From assembly GCA_963772515.1 (NCBI GenBank), contig CAVYXC010000002.1:868001-932000 (forward strand): a stretch of DNA of 64,000 bases. Direction: 5' to 3'. Position 1 is the first letter of the stretch. Each line of letters opens with the position of its first letter. The notes under the pieces are model-generated. The model worked only from the letters and a program-made list of their open reading frames with translations, did no database searches and was not told the DNA's origin. Positions 36,877 to 45,305 of the stretch are shown one piece after another. This stretch comes from JAFAHD01 sp963772515 (GTDB taxonomy: Bacteria; Vulcanimicrobiota; Vulcanimicrobiia; Eremiobacterales; Eremiobacteraceae). A program made the position numbers and the translations under genes.

Positions 36877-37962
36877 ATGCCCGACACTCGTCTCTGTGCG
36901 ATCGCGGACAAAGTGCGCGCGCACCAGCCGCTCGATCGCGCCGACGGGGTGTACCTGTTCACGCAAGCGCCGTTCCACGAGGTCGGTAAGCTCGCGCACG
37001 AGGTCCGCACCGAGAAGAACGGCCGGCGCGCTTACTACGTCTTCAAGCGCTATCTCAACACGACCAACGTCTGCTATGCGGACTGCAAGTTCTGCTCGTT
37101 CGCGGCGTGGGAGAAAGATCCGCGCGCGTATCGTTGGACGGCGGAGCAGATCCTTGAGAAGGCGTGCGCGGAGCCCACGGATTACGACGAGCTGCACATC
37201 GTCGGTGGCCACGACCCCAAACAGACCAGCCTCGAGTTCTGGCTGCCGGTCATCGAGACCATGCACGAGCGCATCCCGCACGTCCAGCTGGCCCTGTTCA
37301 CCGCCGCCGAGATCGATTATATGTGCAAGCGCGCGAAGTGCTCCTACGAAGAAGGTCTGACGCGCTTGCGCGACGCCGGCGTCACCTCGCTCAACGGCGG
37401 CGGCGCGGAGATCCTCGTCAAGCGCGTGCGCGATCTTGTCTGCCCGCGCAAAGCGACGGCCGAGGAGTGGCTGGAGGTGCACCGCGTCGCGCACCGGATC
37501 GGCATGAAGACCAACTGCACGATGCTGTACGGCCACGTCGAGACGCTCGCGGAGCGCGTCGAACATCTGGCGCTGCTGCGCGAGCTGCAGGACGAGACCG
37601 GCGGCTTCAAATGCTTCGTGCCGCTCGCATTCCACCCGGAAGAGAACGAACTGCACGAGTACGGCTGGACCGGCGGCGTCGACGATCTGCGCACCATCGC
37701 GGTCTCGCGCCTCATGCTCGACAACATCGACCATATCAAAGCGTATTGGATCTCGTACGGCATCAAGATGGCCCAGCTTGGGTTGAACTTCGGCGCGGAC
37801 GACATCGACGGGCCGGTCAACAACGAACAGCGCATCTACCGCGACGCGGGCAGCAAGACCGACCAAGGGACGCCGCTCTCAGACCTCAAGCGCGCGATCG
37901 AGGAAGCCGGCTTCGAGCCGACACGGCGCAACCTGCTCTACCGCGTCCTCGAGCCGGCTTGA
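36877..37962 (+). CDS. mqnE: aminofutalosine synthase MqnE (radical SAM)
   Basis: A 361-residue radical SAM enzyme of the futalosine route to menaquinone. It joins the MqnA product 3-((1-carboxyvinyl)oxy)benzoate to S-adenosylmethionine, giving aminofutalosine. The cluster motif CYADCKFC (C66, C70, C73) is in the NTTNVCYADCKFCSF context specific to MqnE/MqnC-type enzymes; HIVGGHDP and GGGAEILV follow. The ATG at 36877 is chosen over an in-frame extension that overlaps ftsK. First of three clustered mqn genes, with 3 bp to mqnA. Confidence 0.94.
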   Translation: MPDTRLCAIADKVRAHQPLDRADGVYLFTQAPFHEVGKLAHEVRTEKNGRRAYYVFKRYLNTTNVCYADCKFCSFAAWEKDPRAYRWTAEQILEKACAEPTDYDELHIVGGHDPKQTSLEFWLPVIETMHERIPHVQLALFTAAEIDYMCKRAKCSYEEGLTRLRDAGVTSLNGGGAEILVKRVRDLVCPRKATAEEWLEVHRVAHRIGMKTNCTMLYGHVETLAERVEHLALLRELQDETGGFKCFVPLAFHPEENELHEYGWTGGVDDLRTIAVSRLMLDNIDHIKAYWISYGIKMAQLGLNFGADDIDGPVNNEQRIYRDAGSKTDQGTPLSDLKRAIEEAGFEPTRRNLLYRVLEPA

Positions 37963-37965
37963 AGA

Positions 37966-38823
37966 ATGTCTGACGAACGCCTCGTGCGCTGCGGGCGCAT
38001 CAGCTACACCAACGACCTGCCGGTCTATGCGGCCTTCGACGCGGGGGCGCTCGCATTTCCGGGCACGTTACGCGAGGGCGTGCCGACCGACCTGAACCGC
38101 GCGCTGCTCGACGGCTCGCTCGACATCAGTCCGATCTCTTCATTCTTCTATGCGCAGCATCCGCGCGAGCTGCAGATGCTCCCCGATATCTGCATCGGCT
38201 CGCGACGCGAGGTCAAAAGCATCTGCTGCATCAGTGCGCTTCCCATCCGGCGGTTGGACGGCACCGCCGTCGCCGTCACGAAAGACTCGGCCACCGGCCG
38301 CGCCCTGCTCGATATCATCTGCCGTGGAGCGCACGGGTTCGCGGTGGAGTACGTCGAGTCGGACGACCCGCTCGCGCACTATCGAAAAGGCGGGGCGTGC
38401 CTGCTCATCGGCGACGCGGCGATCGATGCCTCGCTGACGGCACCGTCCGAGCACGTGCATGATGTCGGCCTGCTGTGGCACGAGATGACGGGCGTCGATA
38501 TGGTGTACGCGGTGTGGGCGGCGCGCGCTGAGTTCATCCGGCAACGCCCGCGCGACGTGTCAGCGGCATTGACCGCGCTGCGCGGCTCGCTGAGCTGGAG
38601 CGCCGATCATATGCCGCAGGTCGTCCGGGCTGCGCAAGCGTTGCATGAACGCCCGCCCGGCTTTTACGAGTCGTACTATCACACGCTGAACTACACGTTT
38701 GACGACGACGCCTGGAATGGCCTGAAAACGTTCGTGTCGCTGGCGGCCGCGCTTGGCGTGCTCGATATCGAATCGCTGGAGCTCAGCGCTCCGGCGGTCC
38801 GCCAGGTGCTCTACCATGCCTGA
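37966..38823 (+). CDS. mqnA: chorismate dehydratase MqnA
   Basis: A 285-residue periplasmic-binding-protein-fold enzyme that dehydrates chorismate to 3-((1-carboxyvinyl)oxy)benzoate, the first committed step of the futalosine pathway. The opening RCGRISYTNDLPVYAAFD, the DISPISSFFYAQ block and VTKDSATGRALLDIIC match the MqnA family, as does the length. It follows mqnE after 3 bp and overlaps mqnC by 8 nt, so the three enzymes are made together. The other two steps (MqnB/adenosine deaminase and MqnD) are not in the window. Confidence 0.92.
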   Translation: MSDERLVRCGRISYTNDLPVYAAFDAGALAFPGTLREGVPTDLNRALLDGSLDISPISSFFYAQHPRELQMLPDICIGSRREVKSICCISALPIRRLDGTAVAVTKDSATGRALLDIICRGAHGFAVEYVESDDPLAHYRKGGACLLIGDAAIDASLTAPSEHVHDVGLLWHEMTGVDMVYAVWAARAEFIRQRPRDVSAALTALRGSLSWSADHMPQVVRAAQALHERPPGFYESYYHTLNYTFDDDAWNGLKTFVSLAAALGVLDIESLELSAPAVRQVLYHA

Positions 38824-39898
38824 CGTCGACGAGCTGCTCGACCGCGCCGCAAACGGCGGGCGCCTGTCGCTTGACGAAGGCATCGCGCTGTATCGCGATG
38901 CGCCGCTGCACGATCTCGGCGCCGCCGCCCACCGCCGGCGCACGCAGCTCCATCCGGGCGACGAAGTCTCTTACGTGATCGACACGACGATCAATTACAC
39001 GAACATCTGCGACGTGCACTGCACGTTCTGCGCATTCTTCCGTCCGGAAGGCCACGCCGAAGGCTACACGATGACGCACGAGCAGGTGCTCGAGCGCGTG
39101 CGCTGGGCCGTCGATCAAGGCGCCACGCAGATCATGATCCAGGGCGGCGTCAATCCGGACCTGCCGATCGCATACTACGTCGACCTGTTCCGCGCCGTCG
39201 GGCAGCGCTTTCCCGAGGCGGACATCCACTCGCTCTCGACGAGCGAGATCTGCGGCATAGCCAAGCGCGAGCAGATGTCCATCGAAGACGTGCTGGTGAC
39301 GTTGCGCGCCGCGGGTTTGAAGTCGCTGCCGGGCGCCGGCGCCGAGATCCTGGTGGACCGCGTGCGCAAACGCATCTCGGCGCGCAAAATAGACGATGAC
39401 CGTTGGATCGAGGTCATGCGCATCGCACAGCGGCTGGGCATGCCCACGACCGCCACGATGATGTTCGGCTCGGTGGAAACGGACGCCGAACGCATCCAGC
39501 ATCTCGACGTCATTCGCCGCTTGCAAGACGAGATGGGCGGCTTCACCGCGTTCATTCCGTGGTACTACGTGCCGTTCAAAACGCCGCTTAAGGGCAAGGA
39601 GGCCACGGGCCTCGAGTACCTGCGTGTGTTGGCGATCAGCCGTCTCTATCTGGACAACGTGCCGCACCTGCAATCGTCGTGGCTCACGCCCGGCCTCAAG
39701 CTCGGCCAGCTCGGTCTGATGTTCGGCTGCGACGACATGGGCGGCACTATCCTTGAAGAGAAAGTCGTGACGCTGGCCGGCAGCACCAATAGCGCAAATC
39801 GGGGAGAGCTCGAGCGCGCGATACGCCAGCTCGGCTATACGCCGGTCGTGCGCGACACGTATTTCAAGAAGCGCGACTTCGCGCTCGCGACCGCCTGA
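38816..39898 (+). CDS. mqnC: dehypoxanthine futalosine cyclase MqnC (radical SAM)
   Basis: A 360-residue radical SAM enzyme that cyclises dehypoxanthine futalosine. The cluster motif CDVHCTFC (C65, C69, C72) follows NYTNI; IQGGVNPDLPI, SLPGAGAEILVD and the C-terminal LTPGLKLGQLGLMFGCDD are typical of MqnC and distinguish it from its paralogue MqnE. The ATG at 38816 overlaps mqnA by 8 nt. It converges with the paralogue pair on the minus strand after 12 bp. Confidence 0.94.
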   Translation: MPDVDELLDRAANGGRLSLDEGIALYRDAPLHDLGAAAHRRRTQLHPGDEVSYVIDTTINYTNICDVHCTFCAFFRPEGHAEGYTMTHEQVLERVRWAVDQGATQIMIQGGVNPDLPIAYYVDLFRAVGQRFPEADIHSLSTSEICGIAKREQMSIEDVLVTLRAAGLKSLPGAGAEILVDRVRKRISARKIDDDRWIEVMRIAQRLGMPTTATMMFGSVETDAERIQHLDVIRRLQDEMGGFTAFIPWYYVPFKTPLKGKEATGLEYLRVLAISRLYLDNVPHLQSSWLTPGLKLGQLGLMFGCDDMGGTILEEKVVTLAGSTNSANRGELERAIRQLGYTPVVRDTYFKKRDFALATA

Positions 39899-39910
39899 GC
39901 GGCCGCCGGC

Positions 39911-40486
39911 CTATGGCCGCGCTGCGTTTGCTCTGAAGAATTCCACCAGCGAGGCGAGCGGCGCCGGCAACGGCACGCGTCCGATGACCGCGGTGACGAA
40001 GTCGTCGCGGTTGGCGTTCGGTGCGAGCGCAGCGATACGGCGCACAAGTTCGCGCAGATTGATCTCGGTCGAATAGCCGGCATCGGGCCCGAGCGACTGG
40101 CGGAAGTTGAACGAATCCGCCATGATGTACAGCAGCTCGCCCGGCCCGGCGGTGCGCAGCGCGAAGACCAGCGACGCTCCTTCTGACGACAGCGGCGGAC
40201 CGGGATTGCGAAAGCGACGTCCAGGCCCAAGCGGATTCGTCGTCGCGCCCATGATGAGGCTGCCGAGACTATGGCGCTCGGCATCCAGCGAGATCATCTC
40301 CGTGCGGATGCTCGCGCCGCATAACGCGACGATCTGTTGCGCAGGCACCACCAACTCGCCCCCGTCGGAGAACCAGACGCATAATGCTCTCGCCTCAGGG
40401 CGCAGTTCGACGCTTGCCAGCCGCGCATGCGGCGGCATCTCGACGCTGAGCTCGCCGCTTTCGCGCGGCCGCGACTCTTCGCTCAT
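39911..40486 (-). CDS. protein of unrecognised family, tandem copy 2
   Basis: A 191-residue cytosolic protein, homologous along its length to the adjacent upstream gene. Both begin MSE, contain a short beta-rich N-terminal half (VWFSDGGELVVPAQQIVALC here) and end with a strongly conserved block: SFNFRQSLGPDAGY, TEINLRELVRRIA, PLPAPLASLVEFF. No catalytic motif, membrane segment or known domain is apparent. The ATG at 40486 overlaps the stop of copy 1 as ATGA. It is the last gene of the operon starting with mnmA. The start was chosen for that overlap; a longer in-frame reading to 40708 is shadow. Confidence 0.72.
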   Translation of the reverse strand: MSEESRPRESGELSVEMPPHARLASVELRPEARALCVWFSDGGELVVPAQQIVALCGASIRTEMISLDAERHSLGSLIMGATTNPLGPGRRFRNPGPPLSSEGASLVFALRTAGPGELLYIMADSFNFRQSLGPDAGYSTEINLRELVRRIAALAPNANRDDFVTAVIGRVPLPAPLASLVEFFRANAARP

Positions 40487-41061
40487 GTCAGATCCTTGCC
40501 CACTGTCTTGAAGAACTCGATCAGGGAATTGACGGGCGGCGGCAATGGCGTGCCGCCGAGCACCGCCGCGAAGAAACCGTCTTGCGTGGCGTGCGGTGCG
40601 AATGCCGCAAGGCGACGCACGAGCGCGCGCAAGTTGATCTCCGTGGCATAGCCGGCATCCGGCCCCAATGCTTTGCGGAAATTGAACGAGTCGGCCAGCA
40701 GATACCACAGCTCGCCGACGCCGGCCGCGCGCAACGCGAGCGCGAAATGCATGACGTCTTTGGTCGCGATCAGTTCGCCGGTCGCGCTGCTCACCGCGGC
40801 TCCGGTGCTGCCAGCGACAGTTTCGGCGACGAACACCTGTCCGCCGCTGATCTTGCGCGGGCTGCTGACCACTTGTTCGTGACGGATGCGCGCACCATGC
40901 AGCGCGATGATGTCTTCCGGCTTGGCAACTCGCTCGCCGCCATCGGAGAACATGACGCGTACCGTGCCTGCCGCGTCATCGAAGACGAGGCCGGCGAGGC
41001 GTGCGTTGGGCGGGAGTTTGATGCCGAACTCTTCGGTGTCCGGCGTCTGGCCTTCGCTCAT
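40483..41061 (-). CDS. protein of unrecognised family, tandem copy 1
   Basis: A 192-residue paralogue of the next gene. The N-terminal half has VMFSDGGERVAKPEDIIALH, parallel to copy 2, then a variable middle, then SFNFRKALGPDAGY, TEINLRALVRRLAAFAP and PLPPPVNSLIEFF. The conserved C-terminal block is about 60 residues and predicted helical; the invariant Asn-Phe-Arg and GPDAGY suggest a binding site. The ATG at 41061 overlaps the lipoprotein stop as ATGA and defines the start. No signal peptide. Function unknown; context with a thioredoxin-like protein, a lipoprotein and mnmA gives no clear lead. Confidence 0.72.
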   Translation of the reverse strand: MSEGQTPDTEEFGIKLPPNARLAGLVFDDAAGTVRVMFSDGGERVAKPEDIIALHGARIRHEQVVSSPRKISGGQVFVAETVAGSTGAAVSSATGELIATKDVMHFALALRAAGVGELWYLLADSFNFRKALGPDAGYATEINLRALVRRLAAFAPHATQDGFFAAVLGGTPLPPPVNSLIEFFKTVGKDLT

Positions 41062-41705
41062 AGCGACCACGGCTCGGAGACGTAGTTGTCGATGTGCTGG
41101 CCCGTGTACAGCCCCGAGACTTTGTCGTTCGTGACCGCTTCGAGAAAGACAAAGCCCTGCGAGTCGGCGAGGTTGATGCTCACGATGTTGAACGGCGCCT
41201 CCGGATCGTTGGCGTTCGCGGCCGCGAGCTCGTACATCACGTGACCGGTCTCATCATAGTAGTCCTTGGTGCGCGTGTCCATGTCTCCGACGATGACGTC
41301 ATACGCGTCGCGGTGCCCCTTCGCCCCGGTGCCGTGGAGCGCTTTCAACAACTGGTCCTCAGGTATGCCCAGATGCACGCCATGAGCACCGACGTAGGAC
41401 GGGTCGCTCGCGATCGTCACCGTGATGACCTTATCGGCTTGCAGAGCCGCTTGCCCAAAGGGGTACGCGAGAATGTCGGCTTGCACGCCCGGCAGCGCGA
41501 AGGGCAGCGAGCTGGATGGTTTCCCAAGCAGCGCCTCGAGCTGGCTGCGGCTGATGCCGGGCACGACGCCAGCTTTGTACGTCGACGGAGGCGGCCTAGA
41601 CGTGCAGCCTGCGGCCGCCAGGGTCAGGACGAGCAGACCCGCGCTAGCGGTCCGCGCCCACTTCGCATGCTTCGAAATCGAACGTGTAGACGCCGAGGCC
41701 CGCAT
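41058..41705 (-). CDS. lipoprotein with BamE/SmpA-like N-terminal motif
   Basis: An exported lipoprotein of about 215 residues. The lipobox LAAAGC follows a hydrophobic core LLVLTLAA, so the mature protein would start at the Cys near residue 34. The segment PGISRSQLEALLGKPSS resembles the G-x-x-(K/R)-x-x-(L/V)-x-x-(L/I)-G-x-P motif of BamE-like small outer-membrane proteins. The rest (about 160 residues) is unrecognised. The start is uncertain: ATG 41705 and 41729 both overlap the upstream gene by 60-90 nt, and no internal start precedes the signal peptide more closely. Stop overlaps the next gene by 4 nt. Confidence 0.7.
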   Translation of the reverse strand: MRASASTRSISKHAKWARTASAGLLVLTLAAAGCTSRPPPSTYKAGVVPGISRSQLEALLGKPSSSLPFALPGVQADILAYPFGQAALQADKVITVTIASDPSYVGAHGVHLGIPEDQLLKALHGTGAKGHRDAYDVIVGDMDTRTKDYYDETGHVMYELAAANANDPEAPFNIVSINLADSQGFVFLEAVTNDKVSGLYTGQHIDNYVSEPWSL

Positions 41706-42693
41706 GGCTGGGCCGCAGTTCGAGGTCATGGTGGCCGAAGTGCTTGTTCATCACCAGGTCATATTCCCGCGCTTGGTCCACTAGCACGAACGCGCGTCCA
41801 GCGGCGTCAAACTGTACGTCCGCTCCAGCGTCGGACCGTGCCAGCGGCGCTCCGTCTTGCAGCACGAATAGCGGGATAGCGCCTTGGCTGCCCGGGGCGA
41901 GAACGGCCACGACTTGGATCGCCTGGTAGCGGATCGCGACGTGCGAGGGCGATGGCGCGCCTGCGGCGTTGATCATCGCCTCGCCGGATTGGAACCAAGG
42001 CCCCGCCAGATACACGCGCCCGTCTTCGTGCGGCGTCGAATCGGAATACGCGACCGTGCCGGCACCCTTGTAGCCCTGCGCGTTCCCGAGCACGCCGTCG
42101 CCGCGCCAATCGCCGACGTACATCTCGGGGGTATGACGGTAGCAAACGGCGCCCGGTTTGCTGTAGCGGTCCTGCGGCAGATAATCCATAGGCGCCGGGA
42201 AGTGCGCTTGCGGATGATCCGCGCGCAACGCTTGCTGGATGTGCGACTCCATCTCCGGATAGTCGCCTTCGCCTTCGTGATCGGCGATCAGCCTGCCGCT
42301 GCCGTCGTAGAGCAGCTCGTGCGGCCAGGCGTCGTTGCCGTACCGATCCCAGATGGTGCGTTCGCCGTCGATGACGATCGGCCACGTGATGCCGAGCCGC
42401 TTGACCGCAGCGGCGACGTTGGACGGCTCACCCGAGAACGAGAACTCTGGCGTCTGGACGCCGATAATGGTGAAGCCATACTTCGCATAGCGTTGATACC
42501 ACGCGCGTTCGTACGGGATGGTCTTGAGGCAGTTGACGCACGTGTATTCCCAAAAATCCACGAGCACGACTTTGCCGGCGAGCGCGGGCAGAGCGAGCGG
42601 CGGCGAGTTGAGCCATCCAGTGCCGCCGTCGAAGGACTGCAGCGCGCCAGTCGCCGCCGCGGCGAGCGCGGCGATCGTCGAGACTAACATCAT
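41644..42693 (-). CDS. secreted thioredoxin-like protein with DipZ-type C-terminal domain
   Basis: A 349-residue exported redoxin. After a signal peptide (MMLVSTIAALAAAATG) comes a TlpA/AhpC-TSA thioredoxin fold with the redox motif CVNC in DFWEYTCVNCLKTIP (near residues 52-55). A C-terminal beta domain starting around residue 200 contains TPEMYVGDWRGDG and FVLQDGAP, the layout of the extracytoplasmic part of M. tuberculosis DipZ. It probably transfers reducing or oxidising power to envelope proteins; the membrane electron donor is not encoded next to it. It starts 6 bp after the mnmA stop and overlaps the lipoprotein gene. Confidence 0.85.
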   Translation of the reverse strand: MMLVSTIAALAAAATGALQSFDGGTGWLNSPPLALPALAGKVVLVDFWEYTCVNCLKTIPYERAWYQRYAKYGFTIIGVQTPEFSFSGEPSNVAAAVKRLGITWPIVIDGERTIWDRYGNDAWPHELLYDGSGRLIADHEGEGDYPEMESHIQQALRADHPQAHFPAPMDYLPQDRYSKPGAVCYRHTPEMYVGDWRGDGVLGNAQGYKGAGTVAYSDSTPHEDGRVYLAGPWFQSGEAMINAAGAPSPSHVAIRYQAIQVVAVLAPGSQGAIPLFVLQDGAPLARSDAGADVQFDAAGRAFVLVDQAREYDLVMNKHFGHHDLELRPSHAGLGVYTFDFEACEVGADR

Positions 42694-42699
42694 AATAAG

Positions 42700-43872
42700 T
42701 TACGATGCAGCTGCCAATCCGGTTGCGCCGTCCGGCTCGATGATGCCCGAGGCGAGCACTTCGGCGTCGCTCGGGTCGTACAAGACCAGCAGCTGCCCCG
42801 GCGAGACGATGCTCGCCGGCACGTCGAGCTCGACCAGCATGCCGCCGTCAGGAGTCAGTGAAGCGGTGGCGCCGATCGGCGCGCTGCGATAGCGGCACGC
42901 CGCCATGCCGCGCGCGCTGCCTGCGGCGAATGCACTCGGCACGATCACGTTTGCCGCGCTGCACGCGATCGTCCGTCGCGCGAGATCCTCGCGCCGGCCG
43001 ATGAACACCGCGTTCGCGCGCGCATCGGTGCGCACGACGTACCACGGTCCGTCGCCCAGACCGGCGGTCGGGATGCCCTTGCGTTGACCGACCGTGAACG
43101 CGAGCAGACCTTCATGCTGTCCGATCGTTCGACCGTCCAGCGTCACGATAGGTCCAGGCTGCGCGGCGTCCGGGAAACGCTCCAAGATAAACCCCCGGTA
43201 GTCGCTGTCGACGAAGCACAGATCCATCGAGTCCGGCTTGTCAGCCACGCCAAGGTCGAACTCGCGGGCAAGCGCGCGAGTTGCTTCCTTTGTATACGCG
43301 CCCAGCGGAGCCACGACGGACGCGAGTTGGTCGGGGCGCAATCCCGCCAGCATGTAGGATTGGTCTTTCGAGCGATCCACAGCGCGCAGCAGCCGCGGGC
43401 CGCCCTCGGATCGGCGGATGCGGACGTAGTGGCCCGTGATCATCGTCGTGGCGCCGAGCACTCGCGCAAAATCCAGCAGCGCGCCGAACTTCACCAGATT
43501 GTTGCAGGCTACGCACGGGTTCGGGGTGCGCCCGGCGAGGTATTCGCGGCTGAAATAATCGACCACGGCCGCCTCGAACGCAGCCTCGAAGTTGACGACG
43601 AAGTGGGAGATGCCGGTGCGCCCCGCAGCCCGCCGCGCGTCCTCGTAGGCGGTGGGACCGCAGCACTGCCGGACCTTTTCGGACAGTTCCCCGGCGCCCG
43701 GGCTCCACAGCCGCATCGTCACGCCGACGGCCTGCGTGCCGCCGCCCACCGCAAGCGCGGTCGCGACCGCGCTATCCACGCCGCCGCTCATGGCGGCAAG
43801 GGCGAAGCCCGCCGGCCAGCGGCCGGTTAAGGGTTGATGAAGCTCGGATGCCGCAAGGGTCGATATCGTCAT
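42700..43872 (-). CDS. mnmA: tRNA-specific 2-thiouridylase MnmA
   Basis: A 390-residue enzyme that thiolates U34 of tRNAs for Lys, Glu and Gln. The PP-loop AAMSGGVDSAVA is near residues 26-37; the catalytic Cys lies in NPCVACNNLVKFG, and a second Cys in DSMDLCFVD as expected. IGQHEGLLAFTVGQRKG and the C-terminal beta-barrel domain complete the family pattern. The ATG at 43872 gives a slightly long N-terminus of 25 residues; a later start is possible. It heads the minus-strand operon and diverges from rodZ across 109 bp. Confidence 0.93.
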   Translation of the reverse strand: MTISTLAASELHQPLTGRWPAGFALAAMSGGVDSAVATALAVGGGTQAVGVTMRLWSPGAGELSEKVRQCCGPTAYEDARRAAGRTGISHFVVNFEAAFEAAVVDYFSREYLAGRTPNPCVACNNLVKFGALLDFARVLGATTMITGHYVRIRRSEGGPRLLRAVDRSKDQSYMLAGLRPDQLASVVAPLGAYTKEATRALAREFDLGVADKPDSMDLCFVDSDYRGFILERFPDAAQPGPIVTLDGRTIGQHEGLLAFTVGQRKGIPTAGLGDGPWYVVRTDARANAVFIGRREDLARRTIACSAANVIVPSAFAAGSARGMAACRYRSAPIGATASLTPDGGMLVELDVPASIVSPGQLLVLYDPSDAEVLASGIIEPDGATGLAAAS

Positions 43873-43981
43873 CTACGTCACAGAGGGAGGGGTGCGATTC
43901 GCCTCCAATTCTCTGTAACGGGCCAGTCCCCATCCATTTCGTCCTTTTCCTACTCCGCTCGCTTGCGACCGGAAGGGTGCG

Positions 43982-44821
43982 ATGTCCGGTTTAGGTCAGC
44001 AAATAGCCGATGCGCGCGAACAGCGCGGCATGACGGCCGTGCAAGCGGCCCGGCAGCTGCATATGCGTTCGGAGTTCATCGACGCGATCGAGTCCGAGGA
44101 TTGGCGGCGCCTTGGGCCGCCGAGCTACGCTCGCGGTTTCATCCGCAATTATGCCAAGCTCGTCGGCCTCGACCCGGCGGTGATCGCGGAACAGATCGAC
44201 GCCGCCGTTCCCATCCAGATGCCGGCCGCGTCGCAACAGCAAGCGCAGGCGCCCGAGGTATCGGCGGCCGTCATCGAACCAGAGCCGCTGACGTTTCGCG
44301 CGCATCGCGCGGAAGCGCCTCGACCGGGATGGTATCCCTGGTTGCTCGGCTCGATGAGCACGCTCGCGGTGGTGCTCGTGATCGCGGTGCTCTACTACAC
44401 GTTCGGGCCGTCGCCGCGTGAACAAGCGCAGAACAGCGTGCAGAACTCGACGCAGATCTCAGCCCAAGACAACGCGCCTGCATCGCCGGCGCCGCAAGAT
44501 GACGCGATCTTCAACGGCGGCGACGCCGGTGCGGCGAACGCAGCGAAGCAAGCGGGCGTGAATCTGCAACTGCAACTCACGCAGGACAGCTGGCTCTCGG
44601 TCACCGTCGACGGCAAGCGCGTCGTCTACGAGACGCTCCCCGCCGGCACGGTGCGGGATTTCCACGGGGTGCACGAGATCACGTTGCGCGCCGGCAACGC
44701 CGGCGGCGTGAACGCCACAATCGATGGCAAGCCGATCGGAACGCTCGGCCAGCACGGACAGGTGGAAGAGCGTAAGTTCGCCGCCGAGGATCCCACGCCG
44801 ACGACCGGGCCGCGTGAGTAG
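43982..44821 (+). CDS. rodZ: RodZ-like cytoskeletal membrane protein
   Basis: A 279-residue bitopic protein: an N-terminal helix-turn-helix of the HTH_25/RodZ type (residues 4-70; GLGQQIADAREQRGMTAVQA), a linker, one membrane helix (about 118-141) and a C-terminal DUF4115 beta domain (about 185-265, with QDSWLSVTVDGKRV). RodZ links MreB to the elongation machinery; the gene commonly sits upstream of rimO-type genes. The ATG at 43982 has GGAAGGG eight bases upstream. The stop overlaps yajQ by 8 nt. Confidence 0.88.
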   Translation: MSGLGQQIADAREQRGMTAVQAARQLHMRSEFIDAIESEDWRRLGPPSYARGFIRNYAKLVGLDPAVIAEQIDAAVPIQMPAASQQQAQAPEVSAAVIEPEPLTFRAHRAEAPRPGWYPWLLGSMSTLAVVLVIAVLYYTFGPSPREQAQNSVQNSTQISAQDNAPASPAPQDDAIFNGGDAGAANAAKQAGVNLQLQLTQDSWLSVTVDGKRVVYETLPAGTVRDFHGVHEITLRAGNAGGVNATIDGKPIGTLGQHGQVEERKFAAEDPTPTTGPRE

Positions 44822-45305
44822 CGAATTCTCCTTCGACATCGTGTCACGGGTCGAAAAGCAAAGCCTCGCCGATGCGGTGGCCCAAGCGCAGCGCGAGATC
44901 GCGACGCGCTTCGATTTCCGCAATTCGAAGTCCAGCATCGAGCTCGGCGAGATGCAGATCACGATCATCGCGGACGACGAGCTCAAGCGCAAAAACGTCG
45001 TCGACATCTTGCAGAGCAAATGCGTCAAACGGGGCGTGTCCTTGAAAGCGTTCAAGTACGGCACGCCCGAGGCGGCATCGCAGGGAACCCTGCGTCAGAC
45101 CATCACGGTCGAGCAAGGCATAGCGACCGAGCGCGCCAAGCAGCTCACCGAGGCGATCAAACAGGCCAAACTTAAAGTGACGACGCGCATCCAAGACGAA
45201 CAACTCAGGGTGACCGGCAAGTCCAAGGACGATCTGCAGAAGGTGATCGAGCTGGTGAAGGCCATGCCGCTCGACTTCGCCGTCCAATTCGTGAACTATC
45301 GCTGA
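44814..45305 (+). CDS. yajQ: YajQ-family nucleotide-binding protein
   Basis: A 163-residue protein with the diagnostic start SEFSFDIVSRVEKQSLADAV and conserved RFDFRNSKSSIE, VVDILQSKCVKRG and LRVTGKSKDDLQKVI. Family members bind nucleotides, and some bind cyclic di-GMP or RNA; a precise role is not settled. The GTG start at 44814 overlaps rodZ as GTGAGTAG, and the TGA stop shares a base with the rimO ATG, so rodZ-yajQ-rimO is translationally coupled. Confidence 0.93.
   Translation: MSSEFSFDIVSRVEKQSLADAVAQAQREIATRFDFRNSKSSIELGEMQITIIADDELKRKNVVDILQSKCVKRGVSLKAFKYGTPEAASQGTLRQTITVEQGIATERAKQLTEAIKQAKLKVTTRIQDEQLRVTGKSKDDLQKVIELVKAMPLDFAVQFVNYR

Noticed and set aside
43873..43981. Hairpin-like ACAGAGGGAGG...CCTCCAATTCTCTGT between mnmA and rodZ
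   Set aside because: Pairing is interrupted and no riboswitch or RNA family pattern is recognisable; probably chance in a promoter region.
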